A stretch of 19,302 bases of DNA, taken from Lachnospiraceae bacterium UBA1066 (lineage in GTDB: Bacteria > Bacillota > Clostridia > Lachnospirales > Lachnospiraceae). The position numbers and the translations under genes are program-made. The notes under the pieces were generated by a model. That model saw only the letters and a list, made by a program, of their open reading frames with translations, was not told where the DNA came from and ran no database searches. How positions within the stretch are numbered: position 1 is the stretch's first letter; each line of letters starts with the position of its first letter. This document shows, one piece after another, positions 8,135 to 16,992 of this stretch. Location: the NCBI GenBank assembly GCA_002316215.1, contig DCDB01000164.1, forward strand, positions 1-19,302, in the 5' to 3' direction.

Positions 8135-8485
8135 TTATTTAACATTAAATTTTGCCGCACAGGCATCGCCCACACATGGTCCGCCAAGGATTGCAGCAGC
8201 ACAGGCACTGCCCAATACAACCAGGGAAACACCCCCCGCAGCTTCTTCCAGATTATCCTCCTCGATTTCTCCGGAAACCAGATCCGGCAGAACGAAAGTT
8301 GCATTATACGCCGGGTCATTCTCGATCACCTTGATGTTGAATCCTTCCGGCAGCTTTTCTCCTGTCATCTTTTCAATTGTGTCTCTGGGGTTGTCGATCA
8401 GTGCTTTCCTGAAATCCGAATCTCTTACAGCCTTGTCTTTAATCTCCGCGTAAACTTTTTCTACCGTTTCTTTATCCCAGACCAT
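8135..8485 (-). CDS. RiPP precursor 1 with NHLP leader
   Basis: 116 residues: an 85-residue NHLP leader (SDFRKALID, KLPEGFNIKVIENDPAY, TFVLPD, ending LEEAAGG) and a 31-residue core. The core begins with a hydrophobic VSLVVLGSAC, runs through an Ala/Gly-rich middle, and ends PCVGDACAAKFNVK. It has three Cys at core positions 10, 19 and 24. The leader is the same length as that of precursor 2 and strongly similar, so the two probably share enzymes and exporter. The hydrophobic beta-branched start recalls epimerised proteusin cores; that likeness is inference. AAGGAGGT sits 6 nt upstream of the ATG. It is the first of the biosynthetic genes proper, 46 bp after the GNAT-like gene and 9 bp before the epimerase gene. 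Confidence 0.92.
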   Translation of the reverse strand: MVWDKETVEKVYAEIKDKAVRDSDFRKALIDNPRDTIEKMTGEKLPEGFNIKVIENDPAYNATFVLPDLVSGEIEEDNLEEAAGGVSLVVLGSACAAAILGGPCVGDACAAKFNVK

Positions 8486-8506
8486 TGCAATACCTCCTTA
8501 TCATGA

Positions 8507-8520
8507 ATAGTTTTCACTAT
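8507..8520 (-). promoter_or_regulatory. Small GAAA-tetraloop hairpin ahead of precursor 1
   Basis: The minus-strand transcript reads ATAGT-GAAA-ACTAT, a perfect 5-bp stem with a GNRA-type tetraloop. It lies between the GNAT-like gene stop and the AAGGAGGT site of precursor 1. It could mark an RNA-processing or stabilising 5' end for a precursor-rich transcript. The stem is short, so function is uncertain. Confidence 0.35.
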
Positions 8521-8531
8521 GTTTCTCACAT

Positions 8532-9452
8532 TCACAGCGCGGGATGCTTCTCTGCACACACAATATGGATTTTGCATACATAACATTGAAACTGCACAAC
8601 CGGTTCAATATAGCGACGCACAACATGCTTCATGGATCTGTTCTTATCAGATACATCAAAGTACATCTCTTCATATCGGTCTGTTACATTTCCGAGGATG
8701 TATGCACAAAACGCCGGTGTGATATTGAATGTCCGGATTTCCTTATAAATATAAAGTCTCCTGATTAAAATCCTCTTTTCCGACAGCTTTTCGCAGATCA
8801 TCCATCCGCAGATATCTTCTGTCCCTTTTCTTATCAGTAGACCGCTGCTGTGCAAATCAAGCCTGTTATCCGGATCGTCAACAAACGGCGACAAATACTC
8901 CGGATCCTTTTCTGCTTCTCTTTTCCTGATTTTCTCAGTTTCTAAAGCCGTGCATTCTTCCCAAGATTTCACATAAAAACCCTTTTGATCAAGGAGCTTC
9001 TGATTGTACCATGTCTTTTTTTCCAGATAAGCCAGATCTCTTATTCTTAATCCCGATCTGATATATTTTTCGTAATCATCGATACAATAATTTTTATCCG
9101 TAGAAAAATGTGCCCTGATCTTATCCTGCCCGTTTTTCATCTGATATATCCAATGAAAAACAATTATTCCGTATTTCTCTTTTGCTGTCTCAAACATCGT
9201 CTGGAAAATCCCGAATAAGTTCTGCCAGCTTCTGAATTCGTCTATAAGATAAAAATAGTGGGCAAAAAAATCTCTGCTTCCCTTCAGCGCTACGCCATAG
9301 CCGATTCCGACCGGTCTGTCACTTTCCATGGCCCTTACAACAACACGGTTATATTTTTCCGAAAACAAATACTCCGGCAGCCCGTAGGAATCAAAAAAAT
9401 GCTTCATTGTGGATATTAAGACTTTATCGTTCTCAACCGATTCCACTTCCAT
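8532..9452 (-). CDS. Probable tandem GNAT-fold protein
   Basis: 306 residues with no membrane segment. Two parts each read like a GNAT half: residues about 25-105 (VVVRAMESDRPVGIGYGVAL, then FGIFQTMFETAKEKYGIIVFHW) and about 205-290 (GLLIRKGTEDICGWMICE, then LYIYKEIRTFNITPAFCAYIL). No firm acetyl-CoA P-loop (Q/RxxGxG/A) is visible, so this is a fold-level guess. The start ATG at 9452 has AGGGG 8-9 nt upstream, and the gene is 29 bp after the CPBP gene and 46 bp before precursor 1. Placement suggests peptide modification, such as acylation of a Lys or N-terminus, or self-protection by acylation. The C-terminus carries a short Cys-containing tail (CYVCKIHIVC). It could also be a cluster-specific protein of unknown role. 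Confidence 0.45.
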   Translation of the reverse strand: MEVESVENDKVLISTMKHFFDSYGLPEYLFSEKYNRVVVRAMESDRPVGIGYGVALKGSRDFFAHYFYLIDEFRSWQNLFGIFQTMFETAKEKYGIIVFHWIYQMKNGQDKIRAHFSTDKNYCIDDYEKYIRSGLRIRDLAYLEKKTWYNQKLLDQKGFYVKSWEECTALETEKIRKREAEKDPEYLSPFVDDPDNRLDLHSSGLLIRKGTEDICGWMICEKLSEKRILIRRLYIYKEIRTFNITPAFCAYILGNVTDRYEEMYFDVSDKNRSMKHVVRRYIEPVVQFQCYVCKIHIVCAEKHPAL

Positions 9453-9481
9453 ATCAGCATCCCCTGTCCGTCATGCCCTGC

Positions 9482-10198
9482 CTAAATAAACAAATTTCCG
9501 CTCCAGTCCATGATTGCGTGGAAAATCACTGGTGCAAACGCTGAATTATATTTCCTGTACAATTCATTGAATACAAAATGCCAGATGAATGTCATGAGTA
9601 AAGTCAGCCAGCTGTTTTGTAAAAACTGCAGGATTCCTATTCCTTCGCTGATCATCTGAAACGGAATATGCAATCCCATAAACAGCACGCCCCCGGCTGC
9701 AACCGCGAGGAAATCATTCGAAATCCTTCCGTAGAGCCTCGGCTGCAGATATTTCCGAAAGATAAATTCTTCCGGCAGCGCAATGACTGCCGCGTAATAA
9801 AGAAAACTTGTAACGGTGCCGAATCCGGTAAGCATCTGATCCTTAAATACAAAGATATTCAAGGCCGCGACAACGGCAAATAAAATAAGACCCGAACCGA
9901 TTCCCAGTAAAACGGATTTTTTCCTTTTTATCTTTTTCTGTTCCTTTGTGTCTATAGCTTTACTGTCCTTATATACCTTCCAATAACAGTATGCTGCAAA
10001 TATAAAGTTTATTTCCGTAACCAGATAAAGACCGTATGTTATATAAATAAAACCAAGCACGATATAAACGATCACAAGGATCACCCAAAGACCGAAGGCC
10101 TCTGCGGTACTGCGGGCGGAATAGCCGGACACTAATTTCCAATAGGAACTGTCCGTCTTTAAAATCCTGAGTATCCTGTTCGGACTTTTCGTTTCCAT
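9482..10198 (-). CDS. CPBP-family intramembrane glutamic protease
   Basis: 238 residues with about six hydrophobic segments. The CPBP/Abi motifs are present in order: EEFIFR (Glu143, Glu144, Arg148), MGLHIPF (His177), and HAIMD near the C-terminus (His227, Asp231). Asp replaces the Asn or other residue often seen at the last position. CPBP proteins are membrane proteases related to Rce1. In bacteriocin loci they commonly serve in self-immunity or in maturation. The start ATG at 10198 has AAGGAG upstream that adjoins the stop region of the ABC2 gene (13 bp gap), indicating coupling. Which of immunity or maturation applies cannot be told from sequence. Confidence 0.85.
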   Translation of the reverse strand: METKSPNRILRILKTDSSYWKLVSGYSARSTAEAFGLWVILVIVYIVLGFIYITYGLYLVTEINFIFAAYCYWKVYKDSKAIDTKEQKKIKRKKSVLLGIGSGLILFAVVAALNIFVFKDQMLTGFGTVTSFLYYAAVIALPEEFIFRKYLQPRLYGRISNDFLAVAAGGVLFMGLHIPFQMISEGIGILQFLQNSWLTLLMTFIWHFVFNELYRKYNSAFAPVIFHAIMDWSGNLFI

Positions 10199-10211
10199 AC
10201 AGACTCCTTCA

Positions 10212-12788
10212 TTATGCCAGCTGCCGGATTGCCATATTATAAAAGCGCCCTTTCTTCTTCATCAGCTCATCATAAGAGCCTTCTTCCTCAATCCGTCCAT
10301 TATTCAGCAGCACGATTCTGTCACATCTCATAATTGTCGAAAGCCTGTGCGCAATAACAATCCGGGTTGCAGACATTTTTTCCAGGCTTTCGCATACCAT
10401 GGCCTGGGTTATATTGTCCAAAGCACTTGTCGCTTCATCAAAAAAGAGGATCGGCGGTTTTCCTACCATAGCCCTGGCGATCAATATTCTCTGCTGCTGT
10501 CCGCCCGATATGGTTCCGCTGCCTTCGGAAAGAACTGTATGCAGCCCCATCGGCATCTTTGCAATATCTTCCGAAAGCCCAACTTCACTGATTACTTCCT
10601 CAACCTTTTTCTGCGATACCATCGGCTGCGTTATCGTGATGTTATCGTATATGCTTCCGGATATCAGGCCGCCGTTCTGGAGAACTACACCCAGCCTTCT
10701 GCGAAGTTCCCTCTTATCAAGCGTATCAATATCCTGATTATCGTAAAAAATCTTTCCTTTCTGCGGCTGTTCAAATCCCAGAAGTAATTTCAGAAGCGTG
10801 CTTTTCCCGCATCCTGAAGGCCCGACAATACCGATATATTCTCCCGCTTTAACATGCAGCGACAAGTTGTCCAGAATCGGGGCCTGATCCGGTGTATATG
10901 AAAAAGTAATATTTGAAATCTCGATATCCCCTGTCAGCTTTGACGGAATTGCCGCAGACGTTTCGGACTCCGGCTTCGTTTTCAGGATAATATCTATGTA
11001 CTCCATCGTCGGTTTAACTACTTTAAGTCTTTCCGATGAGCTTCCAAGCTGCAATATGGCTGCTGAGAAAGCGCCGAAAGCGCTCGTGAATGCCACAAAT
11101 GAGCCCATTGATATTTTCTGATACAGTCCGGTTTTTATCAGAACCATATAAAAGACAGCCAGAAAAAGTACGGGCGCGGCAGTGGAGATTATACCGGATA
11201 TATCTTTACTGTATTCTTCCTTTTTATTAAGGGTCAGGCCCTTTGTGTATGGTTTCAGATATTCATACGCTGCCTGGTTCTCTGCACCTGCAATACGGAT
11301 TTTATCAATACCGCTCAGCACCTGATACATCAGCGCGCTTGTTTCCGTTTTGACTTCCAGCTTTTGTTTCTGGTTTTTCATCTGAAGAAAGTTAACCAAT
11401 GCGATAACCGCCGTCACCGCAAGTGCCATAAGCAATCCTATCCAGCTGAGTTCCTGCACATAGCTGAACATCTGGAAAAAGTAAAGCAGGGAAAAGACAG
11501 CCGTCACACCGGTCGTCGTGAGTTCATTTGCAATCACTTCAAATACATCGGATACCGACATGGCACGCATTGAAAGATCCGAGCTTTGAAATTTACGGAC
11601 GACACCTTCCGGAAAATTATACAGCCTGCCGTAAGCAGCATTTTGTATGGAATACTTCATACGGCTTATTCCTCTGAATTTGCACAGATTCTTCACGACA
11701 TTGAAGCACGCTTTGCCGACCATGGTCGCAATTAAAACGCATCCCAGTCCAATCAGTCCTTTTTTATCACCGATGGGTATAAAAGTGTCATACAGTTTTT
11801 GATTAATAAACGGTATCAGCAGAGAAAGCGCTGTTCCGATTCCGACAAAGACCAGCATCCATACAAGATCGCTCTTCCATAAATCCTTCCAGGCAAATTT
11901 AAAAATATCCTTAAGGACAAGTTCCTTATCAGGGAAGGACCTGTTAAAGCTGTAGGCCGGATCCGATAATATCTTCCCGGCATTCTCCCGGGTAAGAGCC
12001 GCCAAAGTCTTCTGTTCCGGATCATAGATCAGATATTTTCCCGGCTTTTTCGGAATGACTGCAACCGGTTTATGATCCTGCCGGAAGCAGAGCAGGGCCC
12101 CGGCATCTTTATAAATCCACCCGTCATCAAGTGTAACCTTCCTGCACATAAAATGACTCATTCTGGCTACATCCTGAACGCTGAACCGATTTCCGCAATT
12201 CTGTTTAACCGCCTCGAAGGGCTCAATCTGAATATTCATATAACTGCAGATATAGGCGCAGGCATCATATAATCTATTCCCGCTCGCAGCCTGTATCTCA
12301 GCTCCTTTTATTTTTTTTCTTTTAAAAGGAGACATGATAAGGTCATGCGTCTGGACAAGAGTATCCTTTCTCTTTTCTTCAGAAGCAAAGATATTGCGCA
12401 TTTCCCTAACAGCATTCATGTGATAGCATTCAACGATGCTCTCTTCAAAGCCGTAGATCTTATAGCCCGGTATGGACGCCCTCTCAATAAAAGAATCTTT
12501 GATTTCTTCAGGACAGCCTTCAATAACCGTAAATTCCGCTTTATCAAGTGCAACCAGCCCGAAATGCCATATAAAAAATCCGTCATCCGTCGTTTCTTCA
12601 AAGTTCAGTGCAGGAATAATATTCCCGGCTGATGTCTCACATAAGAACATCCGCCGTTCTTCTTTCTCCTTATGAAAGGGCACGACATAAACGAGTACGC
12701 TGCCGCTGACGATCTGGTAGCAATTGCCCGCATGCTCCGTATAATAAATTTTTCCGCCCTGAATCTGTATCCTATTTTCATCACTCAT
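10212..12788 (-). CDS. NHLM bacteriocin exporter, ABC2-type subunit (permease/ATPase)
   Basis: 858 residues from the ATG at 12788. The N-terminal 120 residues read as a cyclic-nucleotide-binding-like jelly roll. Residues about 160-290 look like a degenerate C39-like domain that keeps a YDP motif but lacks a clear QxxxxC catalytic stretch. An ABC transmembrane domain follows (about 300-590), then an ATPase with Walker A GPSGCGKST near 656, signature ISGGQQQR near 760, FFDEATSALD and H-loop AHRLS. This layout matches the second ABC protein of NHLM loci, which accompanies a peptidase-type partner. A TTG start at 12812 is possible, but the ATG at 12788 is preferred and avoids crowding the upstream stop at 12818. 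It would work at the membrane with the C39 exporter and HlyD adaptor to move the processed peptide out. Confidence 0.88.
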   Translation of the reverse strand: MSDENRIQIQGGKIYYTEHAGNCYQIVSGSVLVYVVPFHKEKEERRMFLCETSAGNIIPALNFEETTDDGFFIWHFGLVALDKAEFTVIEGCPEEIKDSFIERASIPGYKIYGFEESIVECYHMNAVREMRNIFASEEKRKDTLVQTHDLIMSPFKRKKIKGAEIQAASGNRLYDACAYICSYMNIQIEPFEAVKQNCGNRFSVQDVARMSHFMCRKVTLDDGWIYKDAGALLCFRQDHKPVAVIPKKPGKYLIYDPEQKTLAALTRENAGKILSDPAYSFNRSFPDKELVLKDIFKFAWKDLWKSDLVWMLVFVGIGTALSLLIPFINQKLYDTFIPIGDKKGLIGLGCVLIATMVGKACFNVVKNLCKFRGISRMKYSIQNAAYGRLYNFPEGVVRKFQSSDLSMRAMSVSDVFEVIANELTTTGVTAVFSLLYFFQMFSYVQELSWIGLLMALAVTAVIALVNFLQMKNQKQKLEVKTETSALMYQVLSGIDKIRIAGAENQAAYEYLKPYTKGLTLNKKEEYSKDISGIISTAAPVLFLAVFYMVLIKTGLYQKISMGSFVAFTSAFGAFSAAILQLGSSSERLKVVKPTMEYIDIILKTKPESETSAAIPSKLTGDIEISNITFSYTPDQAPILDNLSLHVKAGEYIGIVGPSGCGKSTLLKLLLGFEQPQKGKIFYDNQDIDTLDKRELRRRLGVVLQNGGLISGSIYDNITITQPMVSQKKVEEVISEVGLSEDIAKMPMGLHTVLSEGSGTISGGQQQRILIARAMVGKPPILFFDEATSALDNITQAMVCESLEKMSATRIVIAHRLSTIMRCDRIVLLNNGRIEEEGSYDELMKKKGRFYNMAIRQLA

Positions 12789-12817
12789 AAGTATTCCCGA
12801 CCTCTCCCGCAACTTTG

Positions 12818-14986
12818 TTACAGATTTTTAATCAGTTTTGAATACGGGCCTTCAATATCCTTCAGTTCATCATGGGAACCTCTCTGAACAATTTTTCCGT
12901 ACTGCATGACAATAATCTCGTCACAATCCCGAATAGCCGATAATCGATGCGCTACGATAATGCAGGTACAGCCTCTTCTTTTTATATTATCCACGATTTG
13001 TTTCTCAACAATCGGATCCAGGGCACTGGTCGCCTCATCCATGATCAGAATCGACGGATTTGAAACAAGCGCCCGCGCAATTTCCAGTCTCTGCCTCTGT
13101 CCGCCCGATAAGTTACTGCCGTTTTCTGATAAAACCGCATCGTAAGCCCCCGGCATCTTCGTGATCGTTTCGTGTATGCATGCATCTTTAGCAGCTTCAA
13201 TGATGTCGCGTTCCATTATGGAAGAATTCCACATGGTCAGATTATCCCGGATCGTGCCTGCAAACAAAGTAATCTTCTGACTTACGGTTGATATACTGGC
13301 ATATAGTATTTCCGGCGGAATCTTGGAAACCGGTATTCCGTCAAATAAAATTTCTCCGCCCCACGGCTGGTACAGACCGCTGATCATTTTTGCAACAGTC
13401 GATTTACCGCTTCCTGAAGCCCCGACAAAAGCAATCGAATTTCCGCTTAAAAGTTTAAAATGGAAATTTTCCACCAGGGCAGGCTTCATGATGTTGTATC
13501 CGAACGAAATATCTTTAAGTTCAACCTCTCCCTGTAATTTCTGATCCATTTCGACATATTCAGCCGACTGTGAATACTTTTTATCAAGTTCATAATGTTC
13601 AATATCTTCAACGCGCCTCATATCCGCCTTAACTGTCTGGATTTGCTGAATCATACTGACAAGTTCCTGAACAGGTGCAATAAATGAAGTCATAAGCGCT
13701 GAAAATGCAATCAATGACCCGCTTGTCATTTCCCCGTTGATAATCATGATGCCGCCGATAAGAATAAGTACCACACTGATGATCTGATTCGTCGCTTCCG
13801 GTATAGCTGCCAGAACCTGCTGAAACATAGCCATGTTCTGTTCTGTTTCAGCACTTTTTGCATGAAACCCCGATAAACGGGCAATGTATTCATTCTCTGA
13901 CCCGGATGCTTTTAATGTCTCAAAAAGACTGATTCCTGCAAAAAGCGTACCGACCATCGCGCCTCTGTCCTGCTGCAGCTTCATTGACTTTTCACCCATA
14001 ACGCTGGAGGACATAAAAATCAAAATAAGGTTTACAGCAATCCCGGCAACACCAATTAACGTCAGCAGCGGACTGTACATCAGGAGCAGCACTAAATAGA
14101 AGGCTGCGACGAATATATTCAGTATCGATTCCGCCAGTTCCCCTGCCAGGAATATGCTGACATTATTGTTATTTTCAACACGCTGGGATAGGTCTCCCGC
14201 ATGCCTCTGATCAAAGAAACTGATCGGAAGCCTGAACATATGATTTATAAAAAAGAAGGCAGAAGTAAGCGATAATTTTAATTCCAGCTTCTGCAGGACA
14301 ACTGACCGGTACCAGGTCAGCGCCGCCTGAAATAATACCGTCCCGATCATCGCCAGAAGAAGGCCGTTAAGCCATTTCGTATTTCCGTGCAATAGAATAT
14401 CATCAATAAAGACCTGGGAAAATGCAGGTATCGCCAAACCAGGCAGCACCAGACAGAGCCCCATAAGCACGAGCCCGATCAGCGGAGACTGCTGTCCCCG
14501 GAGTCTGTTCCGGATAAATGTCAATAAAGAGCTTTTCTGTCTGGAACGCACAAATTCCTTTGTCGGCTGAAACGTTAAAACAACGCCGGTAAAACATTTA
14601 TCAATATCTTCAACCGTTAATTTCCGCCTTCCCATCGCCGGGTCATTCAGATACGGGCTGCCTCCCTTTATTCCTTCCCAGACCACAAAATGATTAAAAT
14701 TCCAATGCAGAATACACGGTGGCTTCAGCGCAAATAATTCCTTCAGTCCCTTCCGGTAGCCATGCACTTCCATGCCGTACTTTCTCCCGGCAGCCATAAT
14801 ATTCTTTGCGTTTACCCCGTCACGCGACACGCCCGTTTCAATTCTTAATTTCTCCAGGGATTCTTCACGGCCATAATATGCAAGAACCATTGCAAGAGAG
14901 GCTGCGCCGCACTCTGTTGCTTCCATCTGGTAGACCGTGGGTGTTTTAACATAATTATTTTTTAATCTTTCTTTATCCTTATGCAT
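12818..14986 (-). CDS. NHLM bacteriocin exporter, C39 peptidase/permease/ATPase
   Basis: 722 residues. An N-terminal C39 peptidase has QMEATECGAASLAM (Gln20, Cys26), NHFVVW (His99) and LNDPAMG (Asp115), so the catalytic set is intact. A six-helix ABC membrane domain spans about 160-450, and the ATPase carries GASGSGKST, LSGGQRQR, LIMDEATSALD and AHRLS. The protein would cut the NHLP leaders after their GG and export the core. The longer frame from 15016 overlaps the adaptor gene. ATGs at 14989 and 14986 follow a GGGTGAGG site that overlaps the adaptor's stop codon, and 14986 has the better spacing. Gap to the ABC2 gene is 29 bp. Confidence 0.93.
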   Translation of the reverse strand: MHKDKERLKNNYVKTPTVYQMEATECGAASLAMVLAYYGREESLEKLRIETGVSRDGVNAKNIMAAGRKYGMEVHGYRKGLKELFALKPPCILHWNFNHFVVWEGIKGGSPYLNDPAMGRRKLTVEDIDKCFTGVVLTFQPTKEFVRSRQKSSLLTFIRNRLRGQQSPLIGLVLMGLCLVLPGLAIPAFSQVFIDDILLHGNTKWLNGLLLAMIGTVLFQAALTWYRSVVLQKLELKLSLTSAFFFINHMFRLPISFFDQRHAGDLSQRVENNNNVSIFLAGELAESILNIFVAAFYLVLLLMYSPLLTLIGVAGIAVNLILIFMSSSVMGEKSMKLQQDRGAMVGTLFAGISLFETLKASGSENEYIARLSGFHAKSAETEQNMAMFQQVLAAIPEATNQIISVVLILIGGIMIINGEMTSGSLIAFSALMTSFIAPVQELVSMIQQIQTVKADMRRVEDIEHYELDKKYSQSAEYVEMDQKLQGEVELKDISFGYNIMKPALVENFHFKLLSGNSIAFVGASGSGKSTVAKMISGLYQPWGGEILFDGIPVSKIPPEILYASISTVSQKITLFAGTIRDNLTMWNSSIMERDIIEAAKDACIHETITKMPGAYDAVLSENGSNLSGGQRQRLEIARALVSNPSILIMDEATSALDPIVEKQIVDNIKRRGCTCIIVAHRLSAIRDCDEIIVMQYGKIVQRGSHDELKDIEGPYSKLIKNL

Positions 14987-14993
14987 CATACCC

Positions 14994-16883
14994 TCACCCG
15001 GCCGCTTCTTCTTCATCGCTTCCGTTAAATATGCTCTTCAGCAGCGGAATAACCATTTCTATAGGATGCTTTGTATCCGTAACAATTTCAGCGGACAGGA
15101 TTGTGTCGTTACTGACGGCAATATCAGCACCTTTCCTGCTTGACCACCAGAATCCGCTGACTGTATTGCTGTCCTTGCGGATGTTGCAGTAAACCGACAT
15201 TACAGGCCCGGATTTCGTAAAGTAGCTCGTCAGCGTTTCATTTCCGAGAATACTGTTAATGGAACTGGAACTTGAAGAAAATGAATCGACATAAGTGACA
15301 GTTCCTTCCATGTGTCCGTATTCCTGTTCGTCATAAGTCGTCGGATGTATTTTAACTGTCATTCCCTCCGTAATTTTTTTTCCTTTGGAAAGGGACACAA
15401 ACAGGATGATATTGCTTTCAACACTGCTGCTATCGTCGGCAATTCTTACAAGTTCCGTACCGGTCGCAGCAAGCGCGCCTTCGCTTGCTACAATTTCTGT
15501 AACCGTACCGCTTTTTGAAGCTGCGATAGTCGACTTTTCCAATGTTCTCTGCGCTTCCGCTATTGCTGCGTCAATCGTCGCGATGTCCGCTTCCTTTGTA
15601 TCCTGGAACTGCTGCTGCAGCAGCGCTTTCTGCGTATCATAGTTCATCTGGTCCGCTTCTATCTGCGCCTTTATGCTCTGGACCTGTGATTTCAATGACA
15701 GCAGCGTGGAATTAGCCGTATTATAATTTGTCGAAGCCACACTGTATTCTGTTGAAAGTTTCTGCTGCTCTACTGAAAGATCGGTCTGGGACTGCAGGGT
15801 ATTCTCATATGCCGCAAGCGCATCATTGTAAACACTCTCCGCATCATTCAGATCTACTGTTGTCTGATACAGCTGACTTGCATAACCTACAAGTGTCGAC
15901 CAGGTAGATGCCGCGGAAGGTTCAACAGAATCTGTATACGCGGATCCTGCTGCCGAAGCAATCCGGGCACAGGCATTGTCAAAAGCGGTCATTATGTCCG
16001 GGACTTCTCCGGAATAAACCGCAATTCCAAGATTATTAATATTATCATCTAAATTGGAAATCGCATCGGAAATTGCCTGTCCTGCTTCATTAAGGGTCCC
16101 GACGGGGTCATCAATACCAGTTTCGGTTTTTACCGACTCAAGAACCGCCGCGTTTGTATTCAGCATAGTTCTTACGCTGTCAATTATTTTTTTATAACTT
16201 GTAAGGGAATTTAAATATGAGGACTGAGCGGACTTATAGTAGGACAATTTCGTCTTATAATCTGTCTGTTTCTCAGAGTAATCTAACTGCACAGAATTAT
16301 CCGTACCCTGAAGAGAAGCAATATAGGATGCTTTAGCATTGTCCATGGCCTCTTTCAATTTCGAAGTCTCGTCCAATTTTGCATTATACTGCTCTTCCCA
16401 GGAGGATAACGACGTATTATCCAGGGACAGCTGATTTGCCAATTGTCCGATTTGGGATTTTATGTTTATCAGATTCTGAGTATCAGAATTTGATATGTCA
16501 TCCGTGCTGTCCATTGTTATATCTGACAGTTTTGCTTTTCTTTCGTTATAATCCTTTAAAACACTCGCCGTATCCTGATCTTCAATGACTGCCACCTGCT
16601 GATTTTCCGTCACGTGGTCTCCCACAGCGACATTGATCTCTGAAATAATACCGGTGGATTGTGCATAAACGGAATATACATTTGTATTCTTCGTATAAAT
16701 ACCGGACGACTTGATATTCTCAGGTATCTCTCCGACACATGCCCATATGAGAACTGCAAGAATGGCCGCTCCGCATCCGATCATGCTGATCCAGAAGGAA
16801 GACGATACAACCGGTATCATCCGATCCAACTTTTCCGGTGACGATAATTGGTCTAAAACCGAATCCCGAAATATAGAAGCCAT
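14994..16883 (-). CDS. NHLM secretion adaptor, HlyD/MFP type with extended coiled coil
   Basis: 629 residues. A single TM lies at about 27-50 after a short cytoplasmic tail, followed by the first half of a lipoyl-like domain (STGIISEINVAVGDHVTENQ). A very long helical, coiled-coil-prone region covers about 110-450. The lipoyl half returns with KSGTVTEIVASEGALAATGTELV, then a beta-barrel part with VKIHPTTYDEQEYG. Members link the exporter to the outside face of the envelope. The length is well above the roughly 400-500 residues I expect for the family, the extra being Ala/Ser/Gln-rich hairpin. AGGAGG at 16899-16894 sits 10 nt before the ATG. It lies 109 bp after the STAS gene and 4 bp before the C39 exporter start. 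Confidence 0.9.
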   Translation of the reverse strand: MASIFRDSVLDQLSSPEKLDRMIPVVSSSFWISMIGCGAAILAVLIWACVGEIPENIKSSGIYTKNTNVYSVYAQSTGIISEINVAVGDHVTENQQVAVIEDQDTASVLKDYNERKAKLSDITMDSTDDISNSDTQNLINIKSQIGQLANQLSLDNTSLSSWEEQYNAKLDETSKLKEAMDNAKASYIASLQGTDNSVQLDYSEKQTDYKTKLSYYKSAQSSYLNSLTSYKKIIDSVRTMLNTNAAVLESVKTETGIDDPVGTLNEAGQAISDAISNLDDNINNLGIAVYSGEVPDIMTAFDNACARIASAAGSAYTDSVEPSAASTWSTLVGYASQLYQTTVDLNDAESVYNDALAAYENTLQSQTDLSVEQQKLSTEYSVASTNYNTANSTLLSLKSQVQSIKAQIEADQMNYDTQKALLQQQFQDTKEADIATIDAAIAEAQRTLEKSTIAASKSGTVTEIVASEGALAATGTELVRIADDSSSVESNIILFVSLSKGKKITEGMTVKIHPTTYDEQEYGHMEGTVTYVDSFSSSSSSINSILGNETLTSYFTKSGPVMSVYCNIRKDSNTVSGFWWSSRKGADIAVSNDTILSAEIVTDTKHPIEMVIPLLKSIFNGSDEEEAAG

Positions 16884-16992
16884 AAATGTTTAACCTCCTG
16901 ATCCGCTTACTCTTTCCTTATGCCGCAATTCCATTCAGCGCAGTATCTCAGCCACCCCCGTCCGGTTACTAACGTCTTATGATATTTGTTAT

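Noticed and set aside
6407..8485. Azole or lanthipeptide class assignment for the precursors
   Set aside because: NHLP leaders are used by several classes, but no YcaO cyclodehydratase or LanM-type gene is present in the window.
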